The notes under the pieces were generated by a model. The model made no database searches and was not told where the DNA came from. It saw only the letters and a list, made by a program, of their open reading frames with translations. A program made the position numbers and the translations under genes. From an uncultured Verrucomicrobiota bacterium (GTDB lineage: Bacteria > Verrucomicrobiota > Verrucomicrobiia > Limisphaerales > UBA1412), in assembly GCA_944389455.1 (NCBI GenBank), contig CALXMK010000005.1, positions 67,483 through 131,482 on the forward strand: DNA of 64,000 nt, given 5' to 3'. Positions 35,444 to 44,275 of the stretch are shown here, piece by piece. Numbering within the stretch: position 1 is the stretch's first letter; the number at the start of each line of letters is the position of its first letter.

Positions 35444-36043
35444 TCACTGTAATGGCACAATTTTGCTAACAATAGGTGCATGAATCAAACCTCCTTCCAG
35501 ACTGAAATAACTTTGGAAAAGAGTCATTTTATTTCCTGCTGAGCTGAAAATATTTTGCATAAGTCCCCATTCTAAAAAACTCTTACACTCCTCTGGAGAA
35601 ATCACTTTGCGAATCCGATAAAGAGTAATATGAGGAATATATCTATCTGGATCCTCAGGCTCCATGCCTAAAGATTCCTCTAACAATTTATCCACTTTTA
35701 CTTTCAACTCTTTTAATTCAGGGAAAAACTTTAAACGCAAATGGAAACTGGCTGGTTTTCTGAATGAAGGGAAAAAACCATATCTATCTACAGAAAAAGG
35801 AACCGGCTTAAAATCAATTTTCCGACAAATTTCTGACACCTTTTGTTCTTCCTCCGGCCCCATATCTCCCAAAAAGCGTAAAGTCAAATGCAAATGCCCT
35901 CGTGAAGTCATTTTGCCATATTGAGAAGATAAAGGATTCCTTAATAAATCATCTTTAAAAATCTCCGGTAGTTCCAATGCCAAAAATAATCTTTTTTTCC
36001 CTTTTTCGATCGCAAACATACTCCCTCTTTCATAGCACGTCAT
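35444..36043 (-). CDS. thpR: RNA 2',3'-cyclic phosphodiesterase (2'-5' RNA ligase family)
   Basis: Cytoplasmic 2H phosphoesterase that opens 2',3'-cyclic phosphates on RNA and was first seen as a 2'-5' RNA ligase in extracts. Seen: both HxTx motifs, HLTLRFLG (His52, Thr54) and PHITLYRI (His138, Thr140), with the spacing of the ThpR family, and the N-terminal RLFLALELPE strand. Length 199 aa is slightly long; a Met at residue 9 (36019) may be the real start, since the family usually begins just before the RLFxAL strand. It is divergent from the EEP-phosphoesterase gene, whose promoter lies 47-71 bp above its own start. Confidence 0.88.
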   Translation of the reverse strand: MTCYERGSMFAIEKGKKRLFLALELPEIFKDDLLRNPLSSQYGKMTSRGHLHLTLRFLGDMGPEEEQKVSEICRKIDFKPVPFSVDRYGFFPSFRKPASFHLRLKFFPELKELKVKVDKLLEESLGMEPEDPDRYIPHITLYRIRKVISPEECKSFLEWGLMQNIFSSAGNKMTLFQSYFSLEGGLIHAPIVSKIVPLQ

Positions 36044-36088
36044 ACCCTATATTCCAATATCAAAATTCTATTCTTCCTTCTACTCTGC

Positions 36089-36117
36089 TTGACAAATATT
36101 CTTTTATTCCCTATTAT
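36089..36117 (+). promoter_or_regulatory. Strong sigma-70-like promoter of the EEP-family gene
   Basis: TTGACA at 36089-36094, a 17-base spacer and TATTAT at 36112-36117. An AGGAG ribosome binding sequence at 36126-36130 stands 7 bases before the ATG at 36138. It is one of few clear Shine-Dalgarno sequences in the window. Confidence 0.7.
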
Positions 36118-36137
36118 TCCGGCATAGGAGTTTTTCT

Positions 36138-37043
36138 ATGCTAAAACAAATCTTATCAAAAATAAAAAACAAACTAATATTATTCTGCACTGCGTTGGCA
36201 GCTTTGCTACTTTATCTCTCACCCAATCTTTCAGCCGATGAATCCGTTCCCCTTGGTGAGAAAAATCAGCTTACAGTGATGACATTTAACCTTCGTTTTG
36301 CTAATGAAAATGACCCTTATCCGTGGTCCATTCGCAAAGAAGCAGTAAGAGAATTTCTTAAAGAACGTCAACCAGACATATTTGGAACTCAGGAAGGAAT
36401 ATATAGTCAACTTCAAGATATTATCGGCAAAGAATCTGCCTACGACTGGATTGGTACTGGTCGTGATGGCGGAAGCAATGGGGAATTCATGGCAATCTTT
36501 TATAAAAAAGATCGTTTCTCTCCGATTAAATTTGATCATCTCTGGCTCTCAGAAACCCCACGCCTCATCGGTTCTCGTTCCTGGGATACTGCCTGTACCC
36601 GTATGGTCACCTGGGTTCTTTTTGAAGACAACCAAACCCATCAACGCTTCTATTTTGTCAATACTCACTTGGATCATGTCAGTCAAAAAGCTCGTGTTAA
36701 TGGAGCCAAAGTCATCTGTTCTGTAATTAAAAACTTTGATAAAAAACTTCCAGTCTTTCTTACTGGAGATTTTAATGTTTATGCAGATAATACTGAAGTT
36801 CACAGCCAATTTGAAAAAATCGGTATGACCGACACCTGGGAAGCTCCTAATCAAATACGAAGCGAAAGTTATAATACTTTTAATGATTTTAAATTACCAG
36901 GTAAAGATGGGCAGAGGATTGACTGGATCTTTACTAACAATAAAGTTAAAGTTCTCTCTACAGAAATTGTTCCTCCTCAAGAAGGTAAAACTTGGCTAAG
37001 CGATCACTCTCCTGTAATTTCTGTAGTTAATTTGCAGAATTAA
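36138..37043 (+). CDS. Secreted endonuclease/exonuclease/phosphatase (EEP) family protein
   Basis: An exported metal-dependent phosphoesterase; relatives include DNase I-like nucleases, sphingomyelinases and inositol phosphatases. Seen: a signal peptide (hydrophobic about residues 12-32, ending LSADES), then the EEP core with LTVMTFNLRFANEND, PDIFGTQEG (metal-binding Glu), FVNTHLDHVSQKAR, VFLTGDFNVYADN and the final LSDHSPVISV with catalytic Asp-His. Length 301 aa is normal. The sugar-linked or lipid-linked substrate cannot be told. It has a strong promoter and ribosome binding site and its own terminator, so it is monocistronic and probably well expressed. Confidence 0.9.
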   Translation: MLKQILSKIKNKLILFCTALAALLLYLSPNLSADESVPLGEKNQLTVMTFNLRFANENDPYPWSIRKEAVREFLKERQPDIFGTQEGIYSQLQDIIGKESAYDWIGTGRDGGSNGEFMAIFYKKDRFSPIKFDHLWLSETPRLIGSRSWDTACTRMVTWVLFEDNQTHQRFYFVNTHLDHVSQKARVNGAKVICSVIKNFDKKLPVFLTGDFNVYADNTEVHSQFEKIGMTDTWEAPNQIRSESYNTFNDFKLPGKDGQRIDWIFTNNKVKVLSTEIVPPQEGKTWLSDHSPVISVVNLQN

Positions 37044-37087
37044 AGCAAAAAACAACTCGCAAAATCATTTGAATTTCGCGATTAATT

Positions 37088-37135
37088 GCCGAGTTTTGGC
37101 TCTTTTAGTTACAGTCAAAACTCGGCGTATTTTTT
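37088..37135 (+). terminator. Rho-independent terminator of the EEP-family gene
   Basis: A perfect 11-bp stem (GCCGAGTTTTG, 37088-37098, with CAAAACTCGGC, 37116-37126) with a 17-base loop is followed by a T-rich tract. Confidence 0.85.
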
Positions 37136-37336
37136 GAAAATAAAATCGACTTTTTGTATAAAATATCCCCCAAACTAAATTTAGCTGCTAACAAAGGAGC
37201 AGACTCCTCTTCCTGATAAAATTACGATATGACGATAGAAAAACATTAACCCTTAATAATCAAAATAGAACACTCTCTTCCTTTCCATCTTTTAAAAAAT
37301 CTTTAAGGACTCTATAAATCGTAATACTAAATTTTG

Positions 37337-37831
37337 CTATAATTCTTCATCCGAAATATCCACCCCTACTGAAGGAATATCCTTTACCGGAGGCACCTTA
37401 GTCATTAATCTAACGGATGTAGGGACTAACTGAACTATTGTATACTCGCTAGGAAGTGAATATTTAATTTTTTTGGGAATCTGGACTAAATTGGTATTGG
37501 CACTCAGCGGAGCTTGTAAAACCTCTGAGGGATCAATTGTAACATACAGCAAAATCTCATCTGCTGTTGCTCCTAAAATATCTGTATTCTCCCCTGCAAT
37601 CTCTACTGTCGCATAAGAAGGATACAATTCATAATTATTTGTATCATCCGATCCCTGGAGAATATATATCGGTATCCGAGTCAAACTCAGTGTTTCTATA
37701 CTTCCTTTGCGATGATATGCATTAAGTTCTCCTTCCCCAATTTGCATCTTGACTACAGCCCAAACTATCAATGCTAGAGTTACAGAGAAAATCTTCATGA
37801 AAAGATTATTCAATGAAAACAGATTTTTCAC
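37337..37831 (-). CDS. cdaR: CdaR-like (YbbR-domain) regulator of diadenylate cyclase
   Basis: Membrane-anchored partner of CdaA. Seen: a single N-terminal membrane helix (about residues 10-28, MKIFSVTLALIVWAVV) and then an extracytoplasmic beta region with YbbR-like strand patterns (LTRIPIYILQGSDDTNNYEL, YATVEIAGENTDIL, PSEYTIVQLVPTSVRLM). Length 164 aa allows only one to two YbbR repeats; Bacillus CdaR has four. Its start overlaps the end of cdaA by 4 bp (ATGA), implying translational coupling. In Firmicutes CdaR modulates CdaA; the same role is inferred here from fused position and topology. Confidence 0.75.
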   Translation of the reverse strand: MKNLFSLNNLFMKIFSVTLALIVWAVVKMQIGEGELNAYHRKGSIETLSLTRIPIYILQGSDDTNNYELYPSYATVEIAGENTDILGATADEILLYVTIDPSEVLQAPLSANTNLVQIPKKIKYSLPSEYTIVQLVPTSVRLMTKVPPVKDIPSVGVDISDEEL

Positions 37832-38667
37832 GACTTACTCCCTCCTCCTTGCTTTTTAAGTTTATTACGGAAAAATCTCGTTAAGAAACCGATTCTATTC
37901 TGTTTTTTCTTATCAGAAGTCTTCACAGATTTTGGTACAAACATTTGTGTAAGGAAATCGCGCAAACTCTCATCACTCACATTTGTCACCAAAAGCCCAT
38001 TAAACACATAACCGATATAGCCAGTCTCCTCGGAAACAATAATTACAACAGCATCAGTCTCCTCTGAAAGTCCCAACCCCGCTCGATGTCTCATTCCCAT
38101 AGAAGGACTTAAATCCTGTCTCTGCGAGAGAGGGAATATCACTGCCGCCCGTTCAATCCGATCTTCCTTCATGATAACACCCCCATCATGAATTGCATTA
38201 TTTGGAAAAAAAATCGTCTCCAACATTTCTGGTGTAGCTTCACAATCCAAAACCACTCCCCCTTCTGTGACTGTACTCAGATCAACTCGACGTTCCAACG
38301 CAATCAACGCCCCAAAACGCTTTTCAGCTAACTGACGGGCTCCCTTAATAATTACCTCTATATTCTCTCGCTGTTTACGCAGAGAATGCAAAGTTGCATT
38401 ATTCCCTATTTCCGCCAACATTCTTCTAATCTCCGGCTGAAAGAGAACCAATACGGAAATTGCAAATAATCCTACAAACCAAGAAAGAATCCACGTCAAT
38501 ACCTCCAAATGAAGAACCGTTGCCAAAAACGCAACAAATACTAATACCGTAAAAAAACCCGTTACAGCAGGAGCCCCCCTTGTTCCCCTGATAAACTTAA
38601 GAATGTAATAAATACCTATCGATAAGATAGTTACTTCCACAAATGCTTTAAAAATATCAGCATACAT
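37828..38667 (-). CDS. cdaA: Diadenylate cyclase CdaA (c-di-AMP synthase)
   Basis: Joins two ATP to make cyclic di-AMP, a messenger controlling potassium, osmolyte and wall homeostasis. Seen: three N-terminal membrane helices (about residues 10-80), a linking coiled helix, and the DAC domain from about 105 with the motif NAIHDGGVIM (DGA box, Gly for Ala) and GMRHRAGLGLSEETDA (RHR box). Length 279 aa fits CdaA. It lies 1 bp after folP and overlaps cdaR. GlmM, the third partner in Firmicutes, is not adjacent; instead nfo and folP precede. A basic tail of about 30 residues follows the domain. Confidence 0.93.
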   Translation of the reverse strand: MYADIFKAFVEVTILSIGIYYILKFIRGTRGAPAVTGFFTVLVFVAFLATVLHLEVLTWILSWFVGLFAISVLVLFQPEIRRMLAEIGNNATLHSLRKQRENIEVIIKGARQLAEKRFGALIALERRVDLSTVTEGGVVLDCEATPEMLETIFFPNNAIHDGGVIMKEDRIERAAVIFPLSQRQDLSPSMGMRHRAGLGLSEETDAVVIIVSEETGYIGYVFNGLLVTNVSDESLRDFLTQMFVPKSVKTSDKKKQNRIGFLTRFFRNKLKKQGGGSKS

Positions 38668-38668
38668 T

Positions 38669-39493
38669 TTACTCTGCCCATGTAAGCTTTTCCATTAATC
38701 GTACAGCTTGAACAGTTTCCTTTACATCGTGTACCCGTAATATTTCGATTCCACGTTCTGCAGCGTAGCATGCCACCGCCAAACTGCCTCCCAGCCTTCC
38801 TCCCCCTGCAGGAGTTGCCCCTCCAGGAAGAATTTTCATAAAAGACTTTCTGGAACACCCTAACATTAAAGGTCTTCCTAATTTTTTACCGAGAATTGCC
38901 TTTTTAATCAATAATAAATTTTGCTCTACAGTCTTTCCAAAGCCAATTCCAGGATCAAAAACAATCTGATCCTCCCTCATTCCTTCATCCAAAGCCACTT
39001 GCAATTCCCTTTGAAAAAAAGAATTCAACTCTTTCTCCGGCTCTAAACTCCCTGTAATATCTCCCGAATGCATCAATATATATCCAGCCCCATACTCCGC
39101 CAATAACTGATACATCTCACGACCCTTTCTTCCTAATCCCACGTCATTAATAATATCCGCCCCCAATCTCAATACTTTTTCCGCAATTTCAACATGTCTA
39201 GTATCGACCGAAATAGGTATTTTAAGCCGGCTCTTCAATTCCAAAACAACAGGCTGTAATCTTTTATATTCTTCCTCCGGAGGAACCTCAACAAAACCAG
39301 GGCGAGTTGACTCTGCCCCAATATCTATTATATCCGCTCCCTGAGTCTGCATCAAAATACCCTCTTCTACCGCCGACTCAATATCAACAAAACGCCCTCC
39401 ATCTGAAAAAGAATCTGGTGTTACATTCAAGATCCCCATGATTAAAGTGGGTCTTGGAAAAACAAACTCAAACTCTTTTCCTTTAAAAGTCAT
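38669..39493 (-). CDS. folP: Dihydropteroate synthase
   Basis: Condenses p-aminobenzoate with dihydropterin pyrophosphate in folate synthesis; target of sulfonamides. Seen: the N-terminal signature IMGILNVTPDSFSDGG, ADIIDIGAESTRPG, PISVDTRH, DIINDVGLG, VFDPGIGFGKTVEQN and the C-terminal HDVKETVQAVRLM, all in family order along 274 aa. It overlaps the last base of nfo and is followed by cdaA after 1 bp, so the three are clearly one transcript. The FolK and FolB enzymes are not in the window. Confidence 0.95.
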   Translation of the reverse strand: MTFKGKEFEFVFPRPTLIMGILNVTPDSFSDGGRFVDIESAVEEGILMQTQGADIIDIGAESTRPGFVEVPPEEEYKRLQPVVLELKSRLKIPISVDTRHVEIAEKVLRLGADIINDVGLGRKGREMYQLLAEYGAGYILMHSGDITGSLEPEKELNSFFQRELQVALDEGMREDQIVFDPGIGFGKTVEQNLLLIKKAILGKKLGRPLMLGCSRKSFMKILPGGATPAGGGRLGGSLAVACYAAERGIEILRVHDVKETVQAVRLMEKLTWAE

Positions 39494-40335
39494 TATCTAA
39501 CAAGCTCTCTCAATATTTTTAAATTATCACGATCCTCATGAAAATCTTTTGACTTAGGCGTCTCCAAGCATCCGGGTATGTCTTTCAAACGAGAATCATT
39601 TACAATATAAGCAAAAGCCTCTACCCCAATCTTCCCCTTCCCAATATGGTCATGTCGATCAACATGCGATCCCAACTCTGCCTTAGAGTCATTAAGATGA
39701 ACACCTAATAAATTATTCAAACCTACCAGTTGATTCAACTTCGTCAGTACGCCATCCCAAACCTCCGGCAGGCGAATATCGAAACCAGCTCCAAATAAAT
39801 GAGCTGTATCTAAACAGATTCCCAACCTCTCCGGTTTCTCCACCTTTTCCATAATTTCCGTCAGATGCTCCAACTTATATCCCAGGCAAGTTCCTTGGCC
39901 TGCCGTAATTTCTAATGCTACCCGTGGTCCGGAAGGCAAAGAATCAAATACTTCATTCAATGCCTTAATAACATTTTTGATTCCCTCCTCTTCCCCCTGT
40001 TTTAAATGAGCCCCCGGATGCAAAACTAAAAAAGGAAGCTCCAATTGAGCGCAAAACTCCAATTCCTGCTTTAAGGATTGAATTGATTTTTCTCGATTTC
40101 CTTCCGGAGGTGAGGCCAAATTAATTAAATATCCGGCATGAGCAAAAATGACCTGAGGATTATGTTTTGCCGATTCTTCTTTCCAACTCTGTAACTCAGA
40201 CTGAGAATAAGGAGTTCCAAACCAGCGCATATTATTCTTTACAAAAATCTGTATGCAATCGCACCCCAATTCTCTTCCTCGGATAATCGCCTTATCTACT
40301 CCCCCCGTCGTTGATGTATGTGCACCAAAAATCAT
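39493..40335 (-). CDS. nfo: Deoxyribonuclease IV (AP endonuclease Nfo)
   Basis: Cuts DNA at abasic sites in base excision repair. Seen: the TIM-barrel zinc ligands in family order: FGAHTSTTGGVDKA, IFAHAGYLINLA, VLHPGAH, ALEITAGQGTCLG (metal Glu), LGICLDTAHLFGAGFD, GVHLNDSKAELGSHVDRHDHIGKG and CLETPK. Length 280 aa is standard. It is the first gene of the run nfo-folP-cdaA-cdaR, 118 bp downstream of hemB, which is transcribed the same way. Confidence 0.96.
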   Translation of the reverse strand: MIFGAHTSTTGGVDKAIIRGRELGCDCIQIFVKNNMRWFGTPYSQSELQSWKEESAKHNPQVIFAHAGYLINLASPPEGNREKSIQSLKQELEFCAQLELPFLVLHPGAHLKQGEEEGIKNVIKALNEVFDSLPSGPRVALEITAGQGTCLGYKLEHLTEIMEKVEKPERLGICLDTAHLFGAGFDIRLPEVWDGVLTKLNQLVGLNNLLGVHLNDSKAELGSHVDRHDHIGKGKIGVEAFAYIVNDSRLKDIPGCLETPKSKDFHEDRDNLKILRELVR

Positions 40336-40453
40336 AACTAATATTCACTCCTCTCCAGAAATGATTTTCCTCTCATTCCACTCTTTGCACTAAAGAATAG
40401 CAGTGAATTGATCTCACTTTCTTCTCTTCGCACATACCCATACCAGTCTCATT

Positions 40454-41461
40454 TTAACTTATCAACATCTGGCATAGTTCTTTAGCTGCATATGTAATAA
40501 TAAGATCCGCTCCTGCCCTGACCATAGATAAATGAGCCTCGTACATCACCCGCTCCTCATCTATCCACCCATTGAGCCCAGCCGCCTTGATCATGGCATA
40601 CTCACCACTGACCATATAAGCCGCTGTAGGATATTTAAAAGTTTCTTTTACTCGATACAAAATGTCCAAATATGGCAAACCTGGCTTAACCATTACGATA
40701 TCAGCCCCCTCCTCGATATCCATCTGAACCTCTCGCAAAGCTTCATCTCCGTTAGCAGGATTCATCTGGTATGCACGGCGATCACCAAATTGCGGGGCTG
40801 AATCCGCAGCATCCCTAAAAGGCCCATAAAAAGATGAAGCAAATTTTGCCGCATAAGACATGATAACAGCATTCTGATAACCATTTTCATCTAATTTTGT
40901 ACGAATAGCTCGAACGCGTCCATCCATCATATCACTTGGGGCCACAATATCCGCTCCGGCCTGAATATGACTTAACGCAGTCTGGGCCAACAATTCCAAT
41001 GTTGAATCATTATCCACTATCACTTCATTCCGATCATTCTTTTTCAACATACCGCAATGACCATGATTAGTATACTCACAGAGACACACATCTGTAATAA
41101 TGATCAAATTCTTAAATTCCTTCCTCAATGCACGAATTGCCTTCTGTGTAATTCCTTCTGAGGAATAAGCTTCTGAACCTCTATCGTCCTTGGAAACGGG
41201 AATTCCAAAAAGTAAAATACTCTTTACCCCCATAGAAATCGCAGAACGCACCTCTTTTATAAGGTTATCGATGGATAATTGAAAAACTCCAGGCATCGAT
41301 TTCACAGGAACTTTCCGATCTTCTCCCTCTACAACAAACAGAGGCAGAATTAACTGCTCTGCCCTCAAATGAGATTCTTGAACCAATACTCTAAGAAGTT
41401 CTCTTTGTCTCAAACGACGAGGACGATAAATTGGAAAATGAGCGGATGGCACACTTTGCAT
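40454..41461 (-). CDS. hemB: Porphobilinogen synthase (delta-aminolevulinate dehydratase)
   Basis: Condenses two 5-aminolevulinate molecules to porphobilinogen, the second common step of heme and corrinoid synthesis. Seen: the triple-Cys zinc site DVCLCEYTNHGHCG, the substrate-binding Lys blocks MSYAAKFASSFYGPFRDA and IVMVKPGLPYLDI, and the C-terminal ITYAAKEL. The Cys-rich form is the zinc-type enzyme. Length 335 aa is normal. It is divergent from prs with a 127-bp gap holding a small hairpin. Its product can feed the adenosylcobalamin used by the B12-type radical-SAM enzyme HpnJ encoded further on. Confidence 0.96.
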   Translation of the reverse strand: MQSVPSAHFPIYRPRRLRQRELLRVLVQESHLRAEQLILPLFVVEGEDRKVPVKSMPGVFQLSIDNLIKEVRSAISMGVKSILLFGIPVSKDDRGSEAYSSEGITQKAIRALRKEFKNLIIITDVCLCEYTNHGHCGMLKKNDRNEVIVDNDSTLELLAQTALSHIQAGADIVAPSDMMDGRVRAIRTKLDENGYQNAVIMSYAAKFASSFYGPFRDAADSAPQFGDRRAYQMNPANGDEALREVQMDIEEGADIVMVKPGLPYLDILYRVKETFKYPTAAYMVSGEYAMIKAAGLNGWIDEERVMYEAHLSMVRAGADLIITYAAKELCQMLIS

Positions 41462-41588
41462 TGCACCTAATATAACTCTAATTCTGCTAAAATCGCAAGA
41501 AAAAAGAGAAAAGAAGCAAGAAAAAGCGTTTTTCTAAAAAACGTTCTTGCCTTTATTATAATAATGAGAGATTCTTGATTGTCCTTCG

Positions 41589-42557
41589 GTGGCAGAGCTG
41601 CCTACCGAAGTGCTTTTATTTCCTGAAACGGTGAAAATTTATAGCGGCAATTCAAATCCGGCGCTAGCCAAAGCTATTTGTCAATATATTGGCATAAATT
41701 TGGGGCGCTGTAATGTATCTCAATTCCCTGATGGAGAAACATTTGTAAAAATAGATGAAAATGTTCGCGGCAGCGATGTTTTCGTCATTCAATCCACATG
41801 TCCTCCTGCAAACCATTATCTGATGGAATTATTCATCATGATAGATGCTCTCAGGCGAGCTAGCGCCGCTAGAATTACTGCCGTTATTCCATTTTATGGA
41901 TACGCTCGTCAGGATCGCAAAGATCAGCCCAGAGTGCCCATTACTGCAAAACTCGTTGCAAATCTGCTAATTGCGGCAGGAGCCAATCGAGTTTTGACAA
42001 TGGATCTCCACGCTCAACAAATTCAGGGATTTTTCGATATTCCGGTGGATCACCTCTATGCCTCACCTGTACAGCTTGACTACATTCGTTCGCTGGAGCT
42101 TGAAAATTTAACAGTTGTCAGCCCCGATGCTGGCGGCATCAAGCGCGCTCACGATATAGCTACAATTCTTGACAGGCCATTAGCAATTGTTTCAAAACAG
42201 CGCAAAAGCGCACAAGATGTGGAAGCCACCACTCTTATCGGAGAAGTAAACGGCATGAACATATTATTGGTAGACGACCTGACAGAAACGGCAGGGACTC
42301 TCACCTCCGCTGCGGGTCTGCTTAAGCGCAGAGGAGCTAAAAAAATTTATGCTTGCGTCTCACATGCACTGCTCAATGACCTGGGCATTGAGAGATTGCG
42401 CAAATCCGATATTGATGAACTTATCGCTACAGACAGTGTTCCCAATAAACTTGTAGAAGGGGTGAATCTAAAAATTCTCTCCGTCGCAGGTCTTCTAGGT
42501 GAAGCCATCGTTCGAATCCATAAAAATCTTTCAGTAACATCACTTTTCAACCATTAG
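41589..42557 (+). CDS. prs: Ribose-phosphate pyrophosphokinase
   Basis: Makes PRPP from ribose-5-phosphate and ATP, for nucleotide, His and Trp synthesis. Seen: N-terminal KIYSGNSNPALAKAI, FPDGETFVKIDENVRGSDVFVIQST, YGYARQDRKDQPRVPI, TMDLHAQQIQGFFDIPVDHL, VSPDAGGIKRAH and the PRPP loop LLVDDLTETAGTL. The listed start is a GTG that adds 14 residues before the usual family N terminus. A second GTG at 41631 gives VKIYSGNSNPAL, which matches other PRPP synthetases better, so the start is uncertain. It opens the run prs-rplY-pth-rpsF-ssb-rplI. Confidence 0.95.
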   Translation: MAELPTEVLLFPETVKIYSGNSNPALAKAICQYIGINLGRCNVSQFPDGETFVKIDENVRGSDVFVIQSTCPPANHYLMELFIMIDALRRASAARITAVIPFYGYARQDRKDQPRVPITAKLVANLLIAAGANRVLTMDLHAQQIQGFFDIPVDHLYASPVQLDYIRSLELENLTVVSPDAGGIKRAHDIATILDRPLAIVSKQRKSAQDVEATTLIGEVNGMNILLVDDLTETAGTLTSAAGLLKRRGAKKIYACVSHALLNDLGIERLRKSDIDELIATDSVPNKLVEGVNLKILSVAGLLGEAIVRIHKNLSVTSLFNH

Positions 42558-42584
42558 TATAATACAAGGTTATCTTAAAATAGA

Positions 42585-43238
42585 ATGAAAGCTGAGTCAT
42601 TAATTGTATATCCGCGCTCATTAACAAAGCGGACAGGTGTCAAAAAGCTGCGCACCCAGGAACGTGTTCCCGCTGTGATGTATGGCACCAAAGTAGAACC
42701 CCAAAATCTGGAAATTAATCAGAGAGATATCGAACACCTTTACAGTCATTCGGTCTCTGAAATTCTGTTGGTCGAATTAACCATCAATGGGAAAGAAGGC
42801 GAAACCAAGCCTCTAGCCATGGTTCAAGAAGTGCAGCACCATCCGCTGTCAGGGAAAATTCTGCATGTCGATTTACGTGCTGTCTCTAATGACGAAGAAG
42901 TCGAAATCAGCGTTCCCATCGAATCTGTAGGTGATGCAGTAGGAGTAAAAGCCGGCGGCGTTTTAGATCACGCACTGCAAAAAGTTCGTGTTCGCGGCTC
43001 GGTTCGCGCTCTGCCTGAAATTATTACCATTGACGTCTCTTCCCTGAATCAGGGTGATACACTTTCCGTCAAGGATCTTCCCTGCCCTGAAGGAGTAACA
43101 ATATTGGCAGATCCTTCATTAACGGTATTCTCCATCACTGCACCGGTTGAAGAAATAGAATCTACAACTGCCGAAGGAGAAGAAGAATCTATGAATGAAC
43201 CGGAAGTAATTCGCGAAAAGAAACCGGTTGAAGAATAG
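42585..43238 (+). CDS. rplY: Ribosomal protein bL25 (long form, CTC/TL5)
   Basis: Binds 5S rRNA in the large ribosomal subunit. Seen: N-terminal L25 domain (RSLTKRTGVKKLRTQERVPAVMYG, then HHPLSGKILHVDLRAVS) and a C-terminal TL5 beta domain (EVEISVPIESVGDAVGVKAGGV..., LPEIITIDVSSLNQGDTLSV), with a short acidic tail. Length 217 aa marks the long CTC form. It lies 27 bp after prs and 42 bp before pth, the same prs-ctc-pth order known in many bacteria. Confidence 0.95.
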   Translation: MKAESLIVYPRSLTKRTGVKKLRTQERVPAVMYGTKVEPQNLEINQRDIEHLYSHSVSEILLVELTINGKEGETKPLAMVQEVQHHPLSGKILHVDLRAVSNDEEVEISVPIESVGDAVGVKAGGVLDHALQKVRVRGSVRALPEIITIDVSSLNQGDTLSVKDLPCPEGVTILADPSLTVFSITAPVEEIESTTAEGEEESMNEPEVIREKKPVEE

Positions 43239-43280
43239 AAAGCTTGCTTTTAGTTAAATAATTTTGCAGTATAGCTGCTC

Positions 43281-43883
43281 TTGAGTGTGGTAGAAACACT
43301 TCTTATCGCCGGACTCGGTAATCCTGGGAGTCAATATACTCATACCCGTCATAACATAGGGTTTATGGTTACGGATTTACTGGCAGAGCGTTGGGGAATT
43401 ACCTTTTGTGAAGCTAATTCGTTTGATGCAGAATTAGTTTCTACCAACATCCAAGATAAAAAAGTTTATCTTTGTCAACCTATGACTTTCATGAATTTGA
43501 GTGGCAAAGCAATCAGTGCTCTCATGCGCTATTATAAAATTGCGGCTGATCAAGTTCTGATAATCTTAGACGACGCAGATCTCCCTTTGGGAACGATTCG
43601 TCTTCGTCCGGCTGGTGGAACAGGTGGTCATCACGGACTGGAATCCGTGATTGATCACATCGGAACTAACTCCATAGCTCGTCTGCGAGTTGGAATTGGC
43701 GACGCTGGAAAAACACAGATTACAAGTCATGTTTTGGGAAAATTTCAAGCAAATGAACTTTCCTGTCTCGAGGCATCTCTTCAAAGAGCGGCTGATCAAG
43801 CTGAATGCTGGGTCAAACAGGGACTGCAAAGAGCAATGAATGAATTTAATGGGGCAGTATGCCCAGTTGAAAAGGAAAATTGA
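43281..43883 (+). CDS. pth: Peptidyl-tRNA hydrolase
   Basis: Frees tRNA from peptidyl-tRNA that drops off ribosomes. Seen: LLIAGLGNPGSQYTHTRHNIGFMV (Asn and the catalytic His), LCQPMTFMNLSGKA, ILDDADLPLGTIRLRPAGGTGGHHGLESV and LRVGIGD, all diagnostic. The start is TTG; a GTG two codons on is an alternative. It is followed directly by rpsF with no intergenic base between the TGA and GTG codons, which implies translational coupling. Confidence 0.95.
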   Translation: MSVVETLLIAGLGNPGSQYTHTRHNIGFMVTDLLAERWGITFCEANSFDAELVSTNIQDKKVYLCQPMTFMNLSGKAISALMRYYKIAADQVLIILDDADLPLGTIRLRPAGGTGGHHGLESVIDHIGTNSIARLRVGIGDAGKTQITSHVLGKFQANELSCLEASLQRAADQAECWVKQGLQRAMNEFNGAVCPVEKEN

Positions 43884-44243
43884 GTGAAAAAGTACGAAGG
43901 TCTGTTTATATTCAATGTTGACGAAAGTTCTGTCAACGACATGATCGAAAAAATAAGCGCTGAGATTTCCGCGCAAGGCGGCAAAGCCGGAACCATCACT
44001 AAGATGGGGAAACGCAATTTTGCCAGAACCCCTGATAAGAAAGTAACTTCAGGGCAATATGTTAATATTGCTTTTGAAGCAGAACCCGCATCCATTCAGG
44101 TCTTGCGTTCTCGCTTTGCGATGAATCACAACATCTATCGTGTGGGATTTACGGAAGGATTCAAAGCTGTCTTTACTCAGGAAGAGCCCGTTGCTTCTCC
44201 TGCTTCGGCCCCTGCAGCTCCTGCAACGCCGGAAAATAATTAA
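43884..44243 (+). CDS. rpsF: Ribosomal protein bS6
   Basis: Small-subunit ribosomal protein. Seen: KKYEGLFIFNVDESSVNDMI at the start, a long amphipathic middle, GKRNFART, and YVNIAFEAEPASIQVLRSRFAMNHNIYRVGF, matching bS6; the tail after residue 100 is Ala/Pro-rich. Length 119 aa. Start codon GTG directly follows the pth stop. It precedes ssb by 32 bp. The usual next gene, rpsR for bS18, is not between ssb and rplI here. Confidence 0.92.
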   Translation: MKKYEGLFIFNVDESSVNDMIEKISAEISAQGGKAGTITKMGKRNFARTPDKKVTSGQYVNIAFEAEPASIQVLRSRFAMNHNIYRVGFTEGFKAVFTQEEPVASPASAPAAPATPENN

Positions 44244-44275
44244 TCCACTCCTGCCGATTATTTACAATTTGAGTT

